A program made the translations under genes and the position numbers. Of a stretch of DNA of 36,006 nt, positions 28,101-35,891 are shown one piece after another (the stretch's first letter is position 1; each line of letters begins with the position of its first letter). The notes under the pieces were generated by a model. That model saw only the letters and a list, made by a program, of their open reading frames with translations. It ran no database searches and was not told where the DNA came from. The DNA comes from Clostridium sp. (GTDB taxonomy: Bacteria > Bacillota > Clostridia > Clostridiales > Clostridiaceae), in NCBI GenBank assembly GCA_015058405.1, contig SVCL01000140.1, positions 1 to 36,006 on the forward strand, written 5' to 3'.

Positions 28101-29920
28101 ATATCTGAGAAACACTCTTCTGCTAATGCAACTTTTGCGCCTGAGTTTTCTATCATAAATGATATTTGTTTTGAAGGAAAACTAGGGTTTACTGGCATGT
28201 ATGCTCCTCCAGATTTCATAACAGCTAACATTGATACTATTGCATCTATACCTTTATTGAAAATTAAGATAACAGGATCATCTTTCTTAACTCCTTGACT
28301 TCTTATCCAATTTGCTAATTTATTAGCTCTTTCATTTAACTCAGTATATGTAACACTTTTATCCTCAAACTCTAAAGCTATTTTATCTTTATATATCTCT
28401 GCCTGCTTTTCAAATAATTGATGAACACATTTTTCTTCTGGCATATCATTTTCTGATTGATTAACCCCATAAATTAATCTTTCATATTCACCTTCCACTA
28501 ATATTGATAGCTTATCAATTGAATCATTTAAATTACTTACAACAGAATCTACTAGTTGCTTAAAATGTACTAACATGCTATCTATAGTTTCTTCTTTATA
28601 TAAATCTGTTCTATAATCTATCCTAATATTTAACTTATCATCACAATTATCAATAATTGAAAAATCAATATCATACTTTACCTTATCATATGGAATCTCA
28701 ATAGGTTCCATAGTTAACTCTCCTAAAGACGTATTAGATACTGTTTGATACGCAAAAGTTGTTTGAAAAATAGGAGAACTATTTCCATTACGAGTAGGTT
28801 TAATATCTTCAACTATTTTTGAGAAAGGATATTCTTGATGCTCATAAGCATTTAATACAGTTTTCTTTACTTCTAATAGTAATTCTTCAAAACTTAATCC
28901 TTTATTAAGCTTAAATCTTATAGGAACCATATTAACAAAATATCCTATAACATCATTTATATCCTTACTTGTACGGCAAGACATAGGCGTACCTATTACT
29001 AAATCTTCTTGTCCTGTATAACGGTACAAAAAAACTGCCAATATGGAAATCATAGACATATATAAAGTAACACCATACTTTTTACCAATTTCCTTCAACT
29101 TTTCAATACTTTCTTTATTTAATTCAATACTCTTATTAGTTCCTACATATTTCTGTATACCTGTTCTTGAGTAATCAGGCTGGATTTCTAAAAATGGAAG
29201 TTCACCTTTTAATTCTTCTCCCCAATACTTCTTATGTTCATCCATTAAATTATTTTTTATCTTATCATTAAAATAATCTGCATAATCTCCAAACCAGCAT
29301 TTTATCGATTTTAATTCTATGTCTTCTCCTTTTACAAATGAATCATATATTTGTGATAATTCTTTCATAAATATATCTTGAGACCATCCATCAAAAATAA
29401 TATGATGAATATTTAATAATAAATAATTACAATCTTTATCCACTTTTATAATTTTACTTCTAATTAATTTTCCTTCAGTTAATGAAAATCCTTCATCAAC
29501 TTCCTCTTTAATACATCTTTCAATTTTAAGCTCTTTTTTATCAACTTTAGTGAAATCAACCACAACTGTATCTAAATTCATACTATTAGATACAACTTGA
29601 ACTGGAACCTCTTCATTTACTATAAAATTACTACGTAATACAGAATGACGATTAACCATAAATTGCAATGATTTTTTCAAATTATCAATATCTAATTTTC
29701 CATTTATTTTATAAAGCATAGGAATGCTATAAGCATTACTTTTATCTTCTAAATTTTCGAAAACCCACAATTGCTGTTGTGCAGGAGTTAAAGAATAAAA
29801 TTCTTTCTCCTCATGTTTAATCGAATTACTTATTCTATTATATTCTGCTTGAATTTCTAATTTTGTTGGTATCTTATCAAATGACAACGTAGCCCCTTTA
29901 TACTTTACAACAATTGCCAC
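19163..29920 (-). CDS. hybrid NRPS-PKS: C-A-PCP-KS-AT-ACP-C-A-PCP-R
   Basis: A 3585-residue megasynthase. Domains: C (about 40-480, HHIIFDG 172-178), A3 (about 495-1010), PCP (Ser1056 in LGGHSL), KS (about 1120-1540, Cys1287, His1423, His1463), AT (about 1640-1985, Ser1737 in GHSLGE, HAFH 1837-1840, so malonyl-type), ACP (Ser2049), C (HHIIFDA 2237-2243), A4 (about 2565-3060), PCP (Ser3123), thioester reductase (about 3200-3585, GATGFLG and Y3370-xxx-K3374). There is no KR, DH, epimerase or thioesterase. My manual pocket read of A4 is D-L-T-K-I-G-E-V-G-K, an asparagine-type code. A3 reads D-G-M-L-E-G-V-Y-A-K, unassigned. The GTG start follows GGGGG eight bases upstream. It extends the chain from the preceding NRPS by X3, a C2 unit and Asn, then releases it by NADPH-type reduction. 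Confidence 0.95.
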   Translation of the reverse strand: MAIVVKYKGATLSFDKIPTKLEIQAEYNRISNSIKHEEKEFYSLTPAQQQLWVFENLEDKSNAYSIPMLYKINGKLDIDNLKKSLQFMVNRHSVLRSNFIVNEEVPVQVVSNSMNLDTVVVDFTKVDKKELKIERCIKEEVDEGFSLTEGKLIRSKIIKVDKDCNYLLLNIHHIIFDGWSQDIFMKELSQIYDSFVKGEDIELKSIKCWFGDYADYFNDKIKNNLMDEHKKYWGEELKGELPFLEIQPDYSRTGIQKYVGTNKSIELNKESIEKLKEIGKKYGVTLYMSMISILAVFLYRYTGQEDLVIGTPMSCRTSKDINDVIGYFVNMVPIRFKLNKGLSFEELLLEVKKTVLNAYEHQEYPFSKIVEDIKPTRNGNSSPIFQTTFAYQTVSNTSLGELTMEPIEIPYDKVKYDIDFSIIDNCDDKLNIRIDYRTDLYKEETIDSMLVHFKQLVDSVVSNLNDSIDKLSILVEGEYERLIYGVNQSENDMPEEKCVHQLFEKQAEIYKDKIALEFEDKSVTYTELNERANKLANWIRSQGVKKDDPVILIFNKGIDAIVSMLAVMKSGGAYMPVNPSFPSKQISFMIENSGAKVALAEECFSDIIDAAFKGKTLYLDNKNDIDILQSQNNENLNIDIDGDSLVNVLHTSGSTGNPKAVALPHKGIVRLVYQSNFLRFNSEEVVMLTSSLNFDGATMEVWGTLCNGGKLIILKKETVLDINEMALIIKEKKVTSLIVVTQVLNRIIEEHPEVLKGLHQIECGGEAVSKQHIKKALQYCKPGTMFNVYGPTENSYASTFYKIYDVDDNQLSIPIGIPVSNTQVYILDENLMPVPEGIVGDIYVSGTGLARGYFNNEELTEKNFIKNPFSKAPVSRMYKTGDRGRRLYDGNIEFVGRNDRQVKIRGYRIEIKAVENMLREYKLVEDCFVKVFKDDIFGGKMVAYIVPHGDQYKNVEDSNVISMPQEEITKLREYLKNVLPEYMIPKFFIFISKFPLTVNGKIDSKALAEYKEITVSEDFKKPRNEIERKIFSIWEKVLKISKFGILDNFFDLGGHSLLLMRVNELIKKEIGIKLELMDLFKYPTIEQLAEYINSSKLEENDLNNDLIGEEKKKCDISKNDEVAIIGMSMRFPKANKLNEFWKNLREGTECISEISEDELEPFYFNENPELAKNLVKFGGFIDNAFDFDPKFFNMSEHEAMLMDPQQRLLIECVWDAIENAGYNLDEIKDAISLYVGGADSGYMSNLPEDSIVDLFKLQLASSYEFLATNVSYKLNLKGESILLNTACSTSLVAVHLACQSLLSGQSDYALAGGVSLRIPQKTGYVYEPSFIMSPDGKCRAFDKDATGTVEGNGVGVVFLKRLSDAKRDGDPIYAVIKGSAINNDGRDKIGFTAPGYRGQVEVISSAIKSAGISAEDISYIETHGTGTKLGDPLEVSALKEVFEKYTDKKNFCAIGSVKTNIGHLNMAAGIAGLIKTVLALKNNEIPASLNFKTPNPEIDFDNSPFYVNNKLNKWDSEVRIAGVSSFGIGGTNAHVILQEYKTENKINEKEGLDKPSNNVFVLSARSEDELRNSIELLRDYVDNETKLNLNNLAYTYQIGKRKFDYRTSIIASNREELLNKCSEILNEEEVTTKVIDGTNSQKPDVAFLFTGQGSQYTGMGRELYNSSSLVKNIFDESNEILKDEFEHPFLDYIFNEELKDKLNETQVTQPAIFVLEYSLAKLWMSFGVKPKVLIGHSLGEYIAACISGAMSFKEGLLLVTKRGKLITKMCERGEMLSILTDVEKISEYLSKENIKIDISVVNQENQVVVSGRKEDIDRLCNVLKKDEIIFKRLRVSHAFHSYFMDPVISEFKSYLKTIKFNPLNIPLISNLTGEVMENKVLDEEYWCKHLRNTVLFKDGLETLKNMNIPICIEVGATPVLSKMAKRGVMRNNVLLRSLDNNNKDWKIILESMGILWCNGVEINWKAFDSDFKRERVNVPTYPFARKTYNINSKIKHKKQQKVLKNSIDKEKVKDKTLDTKTELMDIIEEITGANKIKLTDKFVDLGGDSIVAIQLNNRLSKRFNIELKISDIFSLTLENLMKKIDKLRGMECKNNIEDVSKVISSKEYPLSATQQQMYFLAEGGADKNVYNLVSAVIIEGKLNIDKYEKALQQVVDNNEQLRATFGIKDSKLVQKINDRLEVKCLRFDYSNYDESNVINDLLNEEVNYNFDLKNGPLFRFKLAKLTEERYIFIMNFHHIIFDALSMNIFISELNEAYNNEVSNNDVKLHIQKNEYVDYVLWQKQRFESDYINEARAFWKEKLSGELHTISLPLDYERPEEMNFAGSSERLELSKELVQRIHEYTEKNKITPYMLFISAYAILLSKYSGDSDVIIGTSVSGRNNYRTENVIGAFINTLALRFKVEERMLVSEFLEEVKNNILTSLTYQDYPFSKLVEDLNPSRDSKDNPIFNAFFSLEHPVEVEEEFCNMKATSIDVPKSSSMFDISLEVGENSNSVSLDMEYNINLFSSKTIRRILNNYVELLKNIVANKSDNILDLELINSEERKYLLSGLNQIIAEDEDEKSLIQLIDEQVIRNPNNIAVSYGKENLSYKELDKKSNEIACKLKSLGVKTETPVAILLERSLIMIPTILGVLKSGGYYVPIDPAYPIDRINYLLENSNMQILITQRKFEEQVSDYKEKCIFIDEEELDNNNIDFKLDNEIALKNLAYIIFTSGSTGKPKGVQVTHGGLKNYLRWASRYYLASQFGSFPVYSSLSFDLTVTSLFIPLINGKRAFVQPAELEGLSMISHLAISDEFTSAKFTPAHLELLLQEAELNGHILKQLRHVIVGGEALSAQLLNRWFKYYPETTIYNEYGPTETVVGCIVKKFTVKDVPLECTNVSIGRPIENTKIYLLDQNKNLVPFGAKGEIYIGGKGVARGYLNREDLTKERFINSPFNHNEILYKTGDLARYLVNGDIEYLGRIDNQVKIRGFRIELGEIEQQLRKYPNIYDCVVIASKNKLGESILIAFVATNFKINREEVSTHLRKFLPDYMIPSRFVTVDNIPLTANGKVDRDKLLYIDRNRLEKNKGLDRNKRILELKQKENKVGNYKDLKEKLVEAWKEVLEVEVISMDDDFFSLGGNSLKILPIVAKIKPEYPNISVQDFFKYRTIETLAEHINGESELNTSDCANKIQKYKNIKTDKAISKEVASKNTKVIEFRNMKNILLTGATGFLGSYILNELFKLEELEIYCLVREKECKFSGERLRECAKYYFGEEYASKVIERVHIINGDLEKESLGIDKEYLNLLSEKIDTIIHCAADVRHFADQEIIEKVNVEGTKQLLDIVRKNKKIHFNYVSTTSIVGYCEDDPKEITIYEKDFYRGQKFEDVYTESKFIAENMVHEAIQEGLDATIYRIGNLVGDSITGKFQMNIETDAFYRVVKSLILLEAAPDERNYVDITPVDYCSKSLVYIARLKQSCGKVYHLCNPNPIRTIELISKLQFMGYRIMVLDEKDFEEFIFSGDLSDKEKEAVSLIITEFEGNNQDVKQVRIDTTEATNILKSGDINCPSISNRLIYSLVNYMISIGYIPKPDKWEILSKSLNKNN

Positions 29921-29934
29921 AACTCTAGCCCCCT

Positions 29935-32900
29935 TTAATCCTCACTATAAATCCTGATATTTATCGCATCATCTGGAATGCCATTTTTCTTATATTCTTC
30001 TTCATCAATATAAATTGTTACAACTTCATCTCCTATTTCTAAATCATACATATATTTCATTCCACATTCTGTTATATTATTTGATTTAGATTCTATAAGC
30101 TCTGCCAATTCTAATATAGTAGGCATTTCAAAAATATTTATATACTTCAATTTTATATCTAATTTTTCTTCTATTTGATTTATTAAATCAATAACCTTTA
30201 AAGAATGTCCACCTATTTCAAAGAAATTATCTGTTATTCCTATTTCATCTTTTCCTAAAATACTCTTCCATATTTCTACTAACTCTTTCTCAATTTTCGT
30301 ACTTGCCTCAACAAATTCTTCACTTCTATAACTATTAGGTAAAGGTAACTTCTTCTTATCCACTTTTCCATTTGATGTTAATGGTATTTCATCAATAGGA
30401 ATAAAATATGCTGGTATCATATAATCAGGCAAGTATTTCTTTGCATACTGTCTTAATTCTTTATTATCAATATGTTCATTAAATTCAATATAAGCAGCTA
30501 TCTGTTTATCACCTAGATTATCAACATTTACTAATGCTATACATTCTTTTACATCCTTATGTTTTAGCATAACTTTCTCTATCTCTTTTAACTCAATTCT
30601 AAATCCTCTAATCTTTACTTGCTCATCAACTCTGCCCATATACTCTAATTCATTCTTATTGTTAAATCTAGCCAAATCTCCAGTTTTATACCAACGTAAT
30701 TTATTATTATCTATATCTAGTCCATTCAAAAATACCTTATCCGTCTTTTCTTTATCATTTAAATAACAACGAGCAACCCCGGCTCCTGATACATACATCT
30801 CACCTGTTACTCCAAATGGAACCGGATTAAAATCCTTATCAAGAATTGCAATTTTAAGATCAGAAAGTGGCTTACCTATAGGGCTTCCTTTCCACATATA
30901 ATCAGTATCTTCTAAAGTAATTTTACGATATGTAGTATGTACTGTAGTTTCTGTAATACCATACATATTTATTAATTGGGTATTATTTTGATATTTATTA
31001 AACCATATTTTTAGTCTGGCAAAATCTAATGCTTCTCCCCCAAATATAACATACCTTAGATTGCTTAAATCACAATTTTCACCTTTCTTTTCCATTTGGT
31101 CCATTAAACGATAAAATGCAGATGGAGTCTGATTTAATACTGTAACTTTTTCATTACATAATAAATTCAAAAATTCCTCTGAATCTTGTGCAACTATCTT
31201 TGTTAAAACTATTAGCTTTCCACCATGTAATAAAGCTCCATACATTTCCCATACTGAAAAGTCAAAACAGAATGAATGAAACATTGTCCATACATCATTA
31301 TTATTAAATTTATAAAGTGGCTGAGTTACATACATTAATCTAGCTAAGTTAGAATTAGTAACCATAACTCCTTTAGGTCTTCCGGTAGAACCTGATGTAT
31401 AAATTACATAAAGAAGATCGTTTATAGAATTTTTTATTATAGGATTACTTTTTTCTTGCTTATCATTTTCTATTTCATCAATAATTAACACACTATTCTT
31501 AAAATCTAATATTGATTCATTGTCTTTTAATTGACTATGAGTTATAAGTAGCTTAGCTTCACTATCCTCCATAATGTAACTTATTCTTTCTTTTGGATAA
31601 TTAGGGTCAATCGGAACGTATGCTCCACCAGCCTTTATAATTCCAAGTATTCCAACAATCATATCTATTGAACGTTCCATTATAATTAAAACTCTAGATT
31701 CTTGCCCTACACCCATTTTAATTAAATAATGTGCAAGACAATTAGCTCTTTCATTAAGTTCCTTATATGTAATTTCTGTATCCTTAAATTTAACAGCTAT
31801 ATTTTCCGAAAATTTCTCAGCTTGTTTTTCAAATAAATCCTTAACACATTCTATCTGAGTATAATTTTTTTCTCTATCGTCTTCATTAATACTGCAATAA
31901 AAATATTTATTCAAACATTTACTATATAATCCTGGTAAATCTATAGTATGATTTGATACACCTATTGAAAGTATTTCTATGTAATCTTTAAGCATGCGAT
32001 TAATAGTTTTTTCACTAAATAAATCTTTACTATATTCTATATTTACCTTAAAGCCTTCCTTATTTTCATTAATAGAAAGTGTCAAATCAAATTTAGACGT
32101 TTCTACAGATGTATTTATTGAAGAAAACCTTATTGTTGAATCTTCATCAATATTCTCTAAATTTTCTTGTGAGCATACTACAGAATAAATTGGATGACGA
32201 TTTAACTCTCTCTTTGGAGCTAATTTTTCTACTAATTTTTCAAATGAAAAATCTTGATTTTCTAATGCCTTTAATAGTTTATCCTTAACATTATTTAAGA
32301 CATCAACAAATGTATTACATTGAGCTAAATTCACATATATAGGAACAGTATTAGTAAACATTCCTATTACCCCTTCTATATCTGAATGTGAACGTCCTGA
32401 TACAGTAGTTCCTATAATCATTTCATCTTCTTTGTTATAGCAATGCATCATTAAGAATAAACATGTAAAAAACACTGTATATTCTGTTACTTTATATTTT
32501 CCAGCTAAATCTTTTACCAACTTGCACAATTGTTCATCTATTTGTATACTTACTACCCCACCTTTATATGTAAGCTGTCTTGGTCTCTTATAGTCCGTAG
32601 GTAATTCTATATCTTTAATTTTATCTTTAAGCTCATTTATCCAATATTCCTGATGAGATTTAAACTCCTCTGTTTTAGATAATTCTTTTCTCCACTCAAT
32701 ATAATCTCCATAATTACAAGGTAACTTGGTCATTAAAGAATTATCATTTTTATCTAAAATATCATAGAACTGGTTTATTTCTTTTAATAATATTTGTAAT
32801 GAACATCCATCAAAAATAATATGATGACAATTAAACAAGAAATATTTTCTTTTATCACTTAAAGTTATTAGTTTAGAATGAAAAAGTTGTTCTTTTTCTA

Positions 32901-35682
32901 GATTAAATTCATATTCATTTTCACTTTTTATAATATTATTGAGATTTTCTTCATCTATATCTTTTAAAACCTCAAAATCTACTACTACTTTATCAGATAC
33001 TATTTGAACTGCTTTTCCATTTACAATTGAAAAATTAGTTCTTAAAGAAGATTGTCTCTCTACTACTTTATTAAACGCTTCTATAAATAAATCTTCTTTT
33101 ATATCCTCCTGAATCTCGAAACAAACAACTATGTTATATAAATTCTTCTTTATTCCTAACTGTTCAAAATGCCATACCCCTTTTTGTACTTCTGAAAGCT
33201 CAAATATATTTCTTCCTTCTACCTTCTTTATACCTATATAATCACCTTGTTTATATACATCTTTTACTCCATTTTCAATAAGCCAAGATTCTAACTTAGC
33301 AATTGTAGGTCTTTCATAGGCTTCTGCAATAGTCAGCTTTGTATTAAATTTGTTGTTAATTCTTGAAACTAATTGAGTAATTTTAAGAGAATGCCCCCCT
33401 CTTTCAAAGAAGTCATCATAAATACCATTATTTTTTACCTTTAATACATCATCCCATATATCACTTAATACCTTCTGTAACTCAGTAATTGGTTTTACAT
33501 AATCACCTTCTTCTTCCATGTATTCTTGAGGATCTGGTAGTATTTTTCGATCTACTTTTCCTGTAGGAGCCTTAGGTAATTCATCTAAAAATACAATAAA
33601 TGATGGTAGCATATAATTAGGTAAAACCTCTTTTACATACTTCCAAATAACACTCTTATCAGTTTTCTTATAAGTAACTATATATGCAGCTAACTTAGTT
33701 TCTCCTTCTTTATCTACTATAGGATTAACTACTGCCTCTCTAATTAAGGCATTATTCATCAATACAGACTCTATCTCACCAATTTCAATTCTATATCCTC
33801 TTATTTTTACTTGCTTATCTATTCTTCCATAAAATTCAATATCGCCATTTGTAAGAAAACGCCCTAAATCTCCTGTCTTATACATTTTTGAATTTTCCTC
33901 AAAAGGATTATCCACAAAACTCTTTTCTGTCATAACATCATTTTTTAAATATCCTTTTGCCAACATTGGTCCTGAAATGTATATTTCACCTTTAACTCCT
34001 ATTGGTACCTTATTTTTATATTTATCTAAAATATATATTCTTGCATTAGGCAATGGAAAACCTATAGGTATAGTTTCTGGTATATTCATTGCATACTTTG
34101 ATGACCATCCAGTTACACAAACAGTAGCTTCTGTTGGACCATATAGATTAACAAAATTAACACGACTTCCCCACTTTTTAGCTAAAGCTGCTGGGCACTC
34201 CTCTCCCCCTGAAACAAGTACCTCTAAGTGCCTACCAGCCTCTAAAGGTAATTGACTAATTAAAGATGGAGATAATAAGGTAAAAGTTATTTTTTCTTCA
34301 TCTAACAATTTTATTAATAAGTTTGGATCAAGAGATTGTTCTTTAGAAGCAATAACTAATGTGGCTCCTTTAAGCAAACTGCAGAATACTCCCAATATTG
34401 ATGCATCGAATGAAAATGTAGAAAATTGAAGAACACGACTTTCAGAATGTATTCCTAATATATCACAGACAGCTAAATTACTTACTCCTCGCTGTGTCAT
34501 AATAGTTCCCTTAGGCTTACCAGTAGAACCTGATGTATATATTATGTAAGCCACATCATCTAATGTGCCATCATACTTAGGACAATCTATTGAACATTCA
34601 TTTAAATTTTCACCTTGTCCATCTAAACATATATTTTTCTTTTGATAACCATTTAAAAACTTATCAGCATATTCATTAACTGTAATCACTATTTCTGGCT
34701 TACTATCATTTAATATGTAACTTATTCTTTTTTGAGGGAAATATGGATCAATAGGAACATAGGCAGCTCCTGCCTTCAACACTCCTAATATAGATGTTAT
34801 CATTTCAATTGATCTATCTAATAATATTGCTACATTATCATTTTTTAAACAGCCTTTTTCTTTTAATAGATTTGCAACCTTATTTGATTGTACCTCTAAT
34901 TCTTTATATGTAATTTCTTTATCCCCAAATCTAACTGCAACTTTATCTTTATGCACTTTTACTTGATCTTGAAATTGTTCTACAATAGATTTTTGTGGAT
35001 AATTTTGATATTGAAAAAAGCTATTAATTATTTTTTCCTCATCTTCACTTAAAAATCTAAAAGTTCCGAAATCTTCTTCACTCTTTTCCATGCAATTTAA
35101 TAATAAATTATTAAAATTAGCACTCATTCTTTCTATTGTATCTGATTTAAATAAGAATTCATTATATAACCATTCAAATTTTAATTGTTCTTCCTTTTTA
35201 ATAACAAGCATTATATCTATATTTTTTTTCAAATAATTATTATAATCATAATTATCAGTTGCTTCACAAAATGAAAAAGACACCTCAGAATTATTTATAT
35301 AACTCCAATCTGATTCCTTAGTTTCCTTAAATGTTTTTTCTACACTAATGGCAGCATCTAAAAAGTTATTACATTCTGTAAAATTAGCTTCAAAAAATAC
35401 ATTTTCTTCAACATCTTTACAGTATTGTACTATTATATCTTCTTGTGCTGTATAACGATTTAATAAAACTAATAAAGCTGTAAATAACACAATATTCTTA
35501 TCTAATTTCTTTTCTAAAGAAAATTCTAATAACTTATCGTTTATTTTTTCGTCTAATATTTTTTCATATCTCTTTAAACTTCTGCTTTTAACATTAACTA
35601 TTTTATTATCATATGGCAATTCAAGCAGTTGAGGATATGAATTTAAATTTTTCATTATTTTGTTTAAAAAATAATCACTCAC
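29935..35682 (-). CDS. NRPS: (half C)-A-PCP-C-A-PCP
   Basis: The 1915-residue first enzyme of the assembly line. Residues 1-220 match only the second half of a condensation domain and lack HHxxxDG. Then come A1 (about 230-720, YTSGSTGKPKG, NLYGPTE), PCP (Ser765), a full C domain (HHIIFDG 953-959), A2 (about 1280-1785) and PCP (Ser1827), with a 45-residue acidic tail that may dock to the next enzyme. Manual pocket reading: A2 gives D-F-W-N-I-G-M-V-H-K, the canonical threonine code. A1 gives D-A-L-L-V-G-L-V-C-K, hydrophobic or aromatic in character but not a code I can assign. The start is GTG with GGGGGG six bases upstream. It would prime X1, couple Thr and pass X1-Thr to the hybrid enzyme 14 bases downstream. 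Confidence 0.95.
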   Translation of the reverse strand: MSDYFLNKIMKNLNSYPQLLELPYDNKIVNVKSRSLKRYEKILDEKINDKLLEFSLEKKLDKNIVLFTALLVLLNRYTAQEDIIVQYCKDVEENVFFEANFTECNNFLDAAISVEKTFKETKESDWSYINNSEVSFSFCEATDNYDYNNYLKKNIDIMLVIKKEEQLKFEWLYNEFLFKSDTIERMSANFNNLLLNCMEKSEEDFGTFRFLSEDEEKIINSFFQYQNYPQKSIVEQFQDQVKVHKDKVAVRFGDKEITYKELEVQSNKVANLLKEKGCLKNDNVAILLDRSIEMITSILGVLKAGAAYVPIDPYFPQKRISYILNDSKPEIVITVNEYADKFLNGYQKKNICLDGQGENLNECSIDCPKYDGTLDDVAYIIYTSGSTGKPKGTIMTQRGVSNLAVCDILGIHSESRVLQFSTFSFDASILGVFCSLLKGATLVIASKEQSLDPNLLIKLLDEEKITFTLLSPSLISQLPLEAGRHLEVLVSGGEECPAALAKKWGSRVNFVNLYGPTEATVCVTGWSSKYAMNIPETIPIGFPLPNARIYILDKYKNKVPIGVKGEIYISGPMLAKGYLKNDVMTEKSFVDNPFEENSKMYKTGDLGRFLTNGDIEFYGRIDKQVKIRGYRIEIGEIESVLMNNALIREAVVNPIVDKEGETKLAAYIVTYKKTDKSVIWKYVKEVLPNYMLPSFIVFLDELPKAPTGKVDRKILPDPQEYMEEEGDYVKPITELQKVLSDIWDDVLKVKNNGIYDDFFERGGHSLKITQLVSRINNKFNTKLTIAEAYERPTIAKLESWLIENGVKDVYKQGDYIGIKKVEGRNIFELSEVQKGVWHFEQLGIKKNLYNIVVCFEIQEDIKEDLFIEAFNKVVERQSSLRTNFSIVNGKAVQIVSDKVVVDFEVLKDIDEENLNNIIKSENEYEFNLEKEQLFHSKLITLSDKRKYFLFNCHHIIFDGCSLQILLKEINQFYDILDKNDNSLMTKLPCNYGDYIEWRKELSKTEEFKSHQEYWINELKDKIKDIELPTDYKRPRQLTYKGGVVSIQIDEQLCKLVKDLAGKYKVTEYTVFFTCLFLMMHCYNKEDEMIIGTTVSGRSHSDIEGVIGMFTNTVPIYVNLAQCNTFVDVLNNVKDKLLKALENQDFSFEKLVEKLAPKRELNRHPIYSVVCSQENLENIDEDSTIRFSSINTSVETSKFDLTLSINENKEGFKVNIEYSKDLFSEKTINRMLKDYIEILSIGVSNHTIDLPGLYSKCLNKYFYCSINEDDREKNYTQIECVKDLFEKQAEKFSENIAVKFKDTEITYKELNERANCLAHYLIKMGVGQESRVLIIMERSIDMIVGILGIIKAGGAYVPIDPNYPKERISYIMEDSEAKLLITHSQLKDNESILDFKNSVLIIDEIENDKQEKSNPIIKNSINDLLYVIYTSGSTGRPKGVMVTNSNLARLMYVTQPLYKFNNNDVWTMFHSFCFDFSVWEMYGALLHGGKLIVLTKIVAQDSEEFLNLLCNEKVTVLNQTPSAFYRLMDQMEKKGENCDLSNLRYVIFGGEALDFARLKIWFNKYQNNTQLINMYGITETTVHTTYRKITLEDTDYMWKGSPIGKPLSDLKIAILDKDFNPVPFGVTGEMYVSGAGVARCYLNDKEKTDKVFLNGLDIDNNKLRWYKTGDLARFNNKNELEYMGRVDEQVKIRGFRIELKEIEKVMLKHKDVKECIALVNVDNLGDKQIAAYIEFNEHIDNKELRQYAKKYLPDYMIPAYFIPIDEIPLTSNGKVDKKKLPLPNSYRSEEFVEASTKIEKELVEIWKSILGKDEIGITDNFFEIGGHSLKVIDLINQIEEKLDIKLKYINIFEMPTILELAELIESKSNNITECGMKYMYDLEIGDEVVTIYIDEEEYKKNGIPDDAINIRIYSED

Positions 35683-35718
35683 TTTTAGCCCCCCAATTTA
35701 ATACTTATTAATTTCAAA

Positions 35719-35730
35719 TACAAATTTGTA
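35719..35730. promoter_or_regulatory. 12-bp palindrome at the operon transcription start (possible operator)
   Basis: TACAAATTTGTA is a perfect palindrome. It lies just downstream of the -10 of the cluster promoter, where a bound repressor would block initiation. No regulator gene is inside the window. A/T-rich palindromes also arise by chance in this DNA. Confidence 0.35.
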
Positions 35731-35740
35731 ACTTTTTATC

Positions 35741-35749
35741 ATTATACCA
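35741..35749 (-). promoter_or_regulatory. extended -10 promoter of the NRPS operon
   Basis: Minus-strand TGGTATAAT gives a TG-extended -10 with a consensus TATAAT hexamer. The -35 region is weak (TGTTCA about 16 bases upstream). The leader to the GTG start at 35682 would be about 50 bases. It is the only clear promoter before the twelve-gene run. Confidence 0.6.
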
Positions 35750-35866
35750 TATTTTTTTCATTTGAACATGCATTATATTGTCGATTATTTTTTTATTTAT
35801 TTCATATTATTTTCTTTCGTTTAATATTATTTTATTTATTTTTTTACCTTTTTTTATTAAATTTCT

Positions 35867-35891
35867 AGGGTTAATCATATTTCTTAACCCT
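35867..35891. repeat. inverted repeat AGGGTTAA...TTAACCCT
   Basis: Perfect 8-bp arms with a 9-base spacer. Without a T-run on either side it is more likely a protein-binding site or a weak structural hairpin than a terminator. Confidence 0.4.
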
